Of a stretch of DNA of 64,000 nucleotides, positions 63,134 through 64,000 are shown piece after piece. This DNA is from Ramlibacter tataouinensis TTB310. GTDB taxonomy: Bacteria > Pseudomonadota > Gammaproteobacteria > Burkholderiales > Burkholderiaceae_C. The position numbers and the translations under genes were made by a program. The DNA is taken from the NCBI RefSeq assembly GCF_000215705.1, contig NC_015677.1:3918001-3982000 (forward strand), in the 5' to 3' direction. Numbering within the stretch: position 1 is the stretch's first letter; each line of letters starts with the position of its first letter. The notes below the pieces were generated by a model, which saw only the letters and a list, made by a program, of their open reading frames with translations, was not told the origin of the DNA and ran no database searches.

Positions 63134-64000
<867 letters not shown>

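Overview
This is about 64 kb of very GC-rich bacterial chromosome with a typical betaproteobacterial gene set. Protein features (fused indolepyruvate:ferredoxin oxidoreductase, DUF1631, smg next to dprA, YhdP, PhrB-type photolyase, TfpZ/PglL pilin accessory genes) and a family-typical intergenic repeat inside fmt point to Burkholderiales, most likely Comamonadaceae (Ramlibacter/Variovorax-like). The species is not determined from the sequence. I see no rRNA, tRNA, CRISPR array, transposase or prophage. Coding density is close to complete, with many 1-8 bp gene overlaps.

Layout. 0-6.3 kb: azlCD amino-acid exporter, fmt, a small lipoprotein and def on the minus strand; a LysM protein, dprA and smg on the plus strand. 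6.3-12 kb: DUF1631 protein and the yajC-secD-secF translocase operon (minus). 12-20 kb: fused indolepyruvate oxidoreductase, Tat-exported PhoX phosphatase behind a Pho-box-like site, an MliC-like lipoprotein and the lytic transglycosylase MltA (all minus), plus a 44-residue membrane peptide on the plus strand. 20-27.6 kb: a tightly overlapped minus operon yhdP - nitrilase - PAS sensor kinase - FixJ-type regulator. 27.6-37 kb: glnE, then a CecR/TetR regulator with a perfect 20-bp operator, followed by OMF-MFP-RND efflux genes. 37-38.3 kb: hldC and a di-iron ferritin-like protein.

38.3-47.4 kb is a photo-oxidative/membrane-lipid block: an iron-sulfur (6-4) photolyase, a periplasmic glutathione peroxidase, and a seven-gene plus-strand operon (FAD amine oxidase-like, DUF1365, Cfa-like methyltransferase, chalcone-isomerase-like, MFS, DUF3833, SDR). 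No LitR or ECF/ChrR regulator is in the window. The operon is followed immediately by a 274-bp element made of 29-bp terminal inverted repeats enclosing two long hairpins and bounded by CTAG. It looks like a non-autonomous (MITE-like) element and is the most unusual DNA structure here.

47.7-64 kb: a GST, purB, then surface and pilus functions: a GT-C/TPR (TMTC-like) glycosyltransferase of lower GC, YaeQ, DUF3717/DUF1289, a small holin-family membrane protein, a BepA-like protease, TfpZ, moaC, the pilin O-oligosaccharyltransferase PglL, and pilA with a textbook sigma-54 promoter. The right end is a minus-strand run of Ser/Thr kinase (cut by the window edge), PP2C phosphatase, double-FHA protein, class II cyclic-nucleotide phosphodiesterase-like protein and a GAF-domain GspE/PilB ATPase. 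This is a plausible signalling module controlling a pilus or secretion motor.
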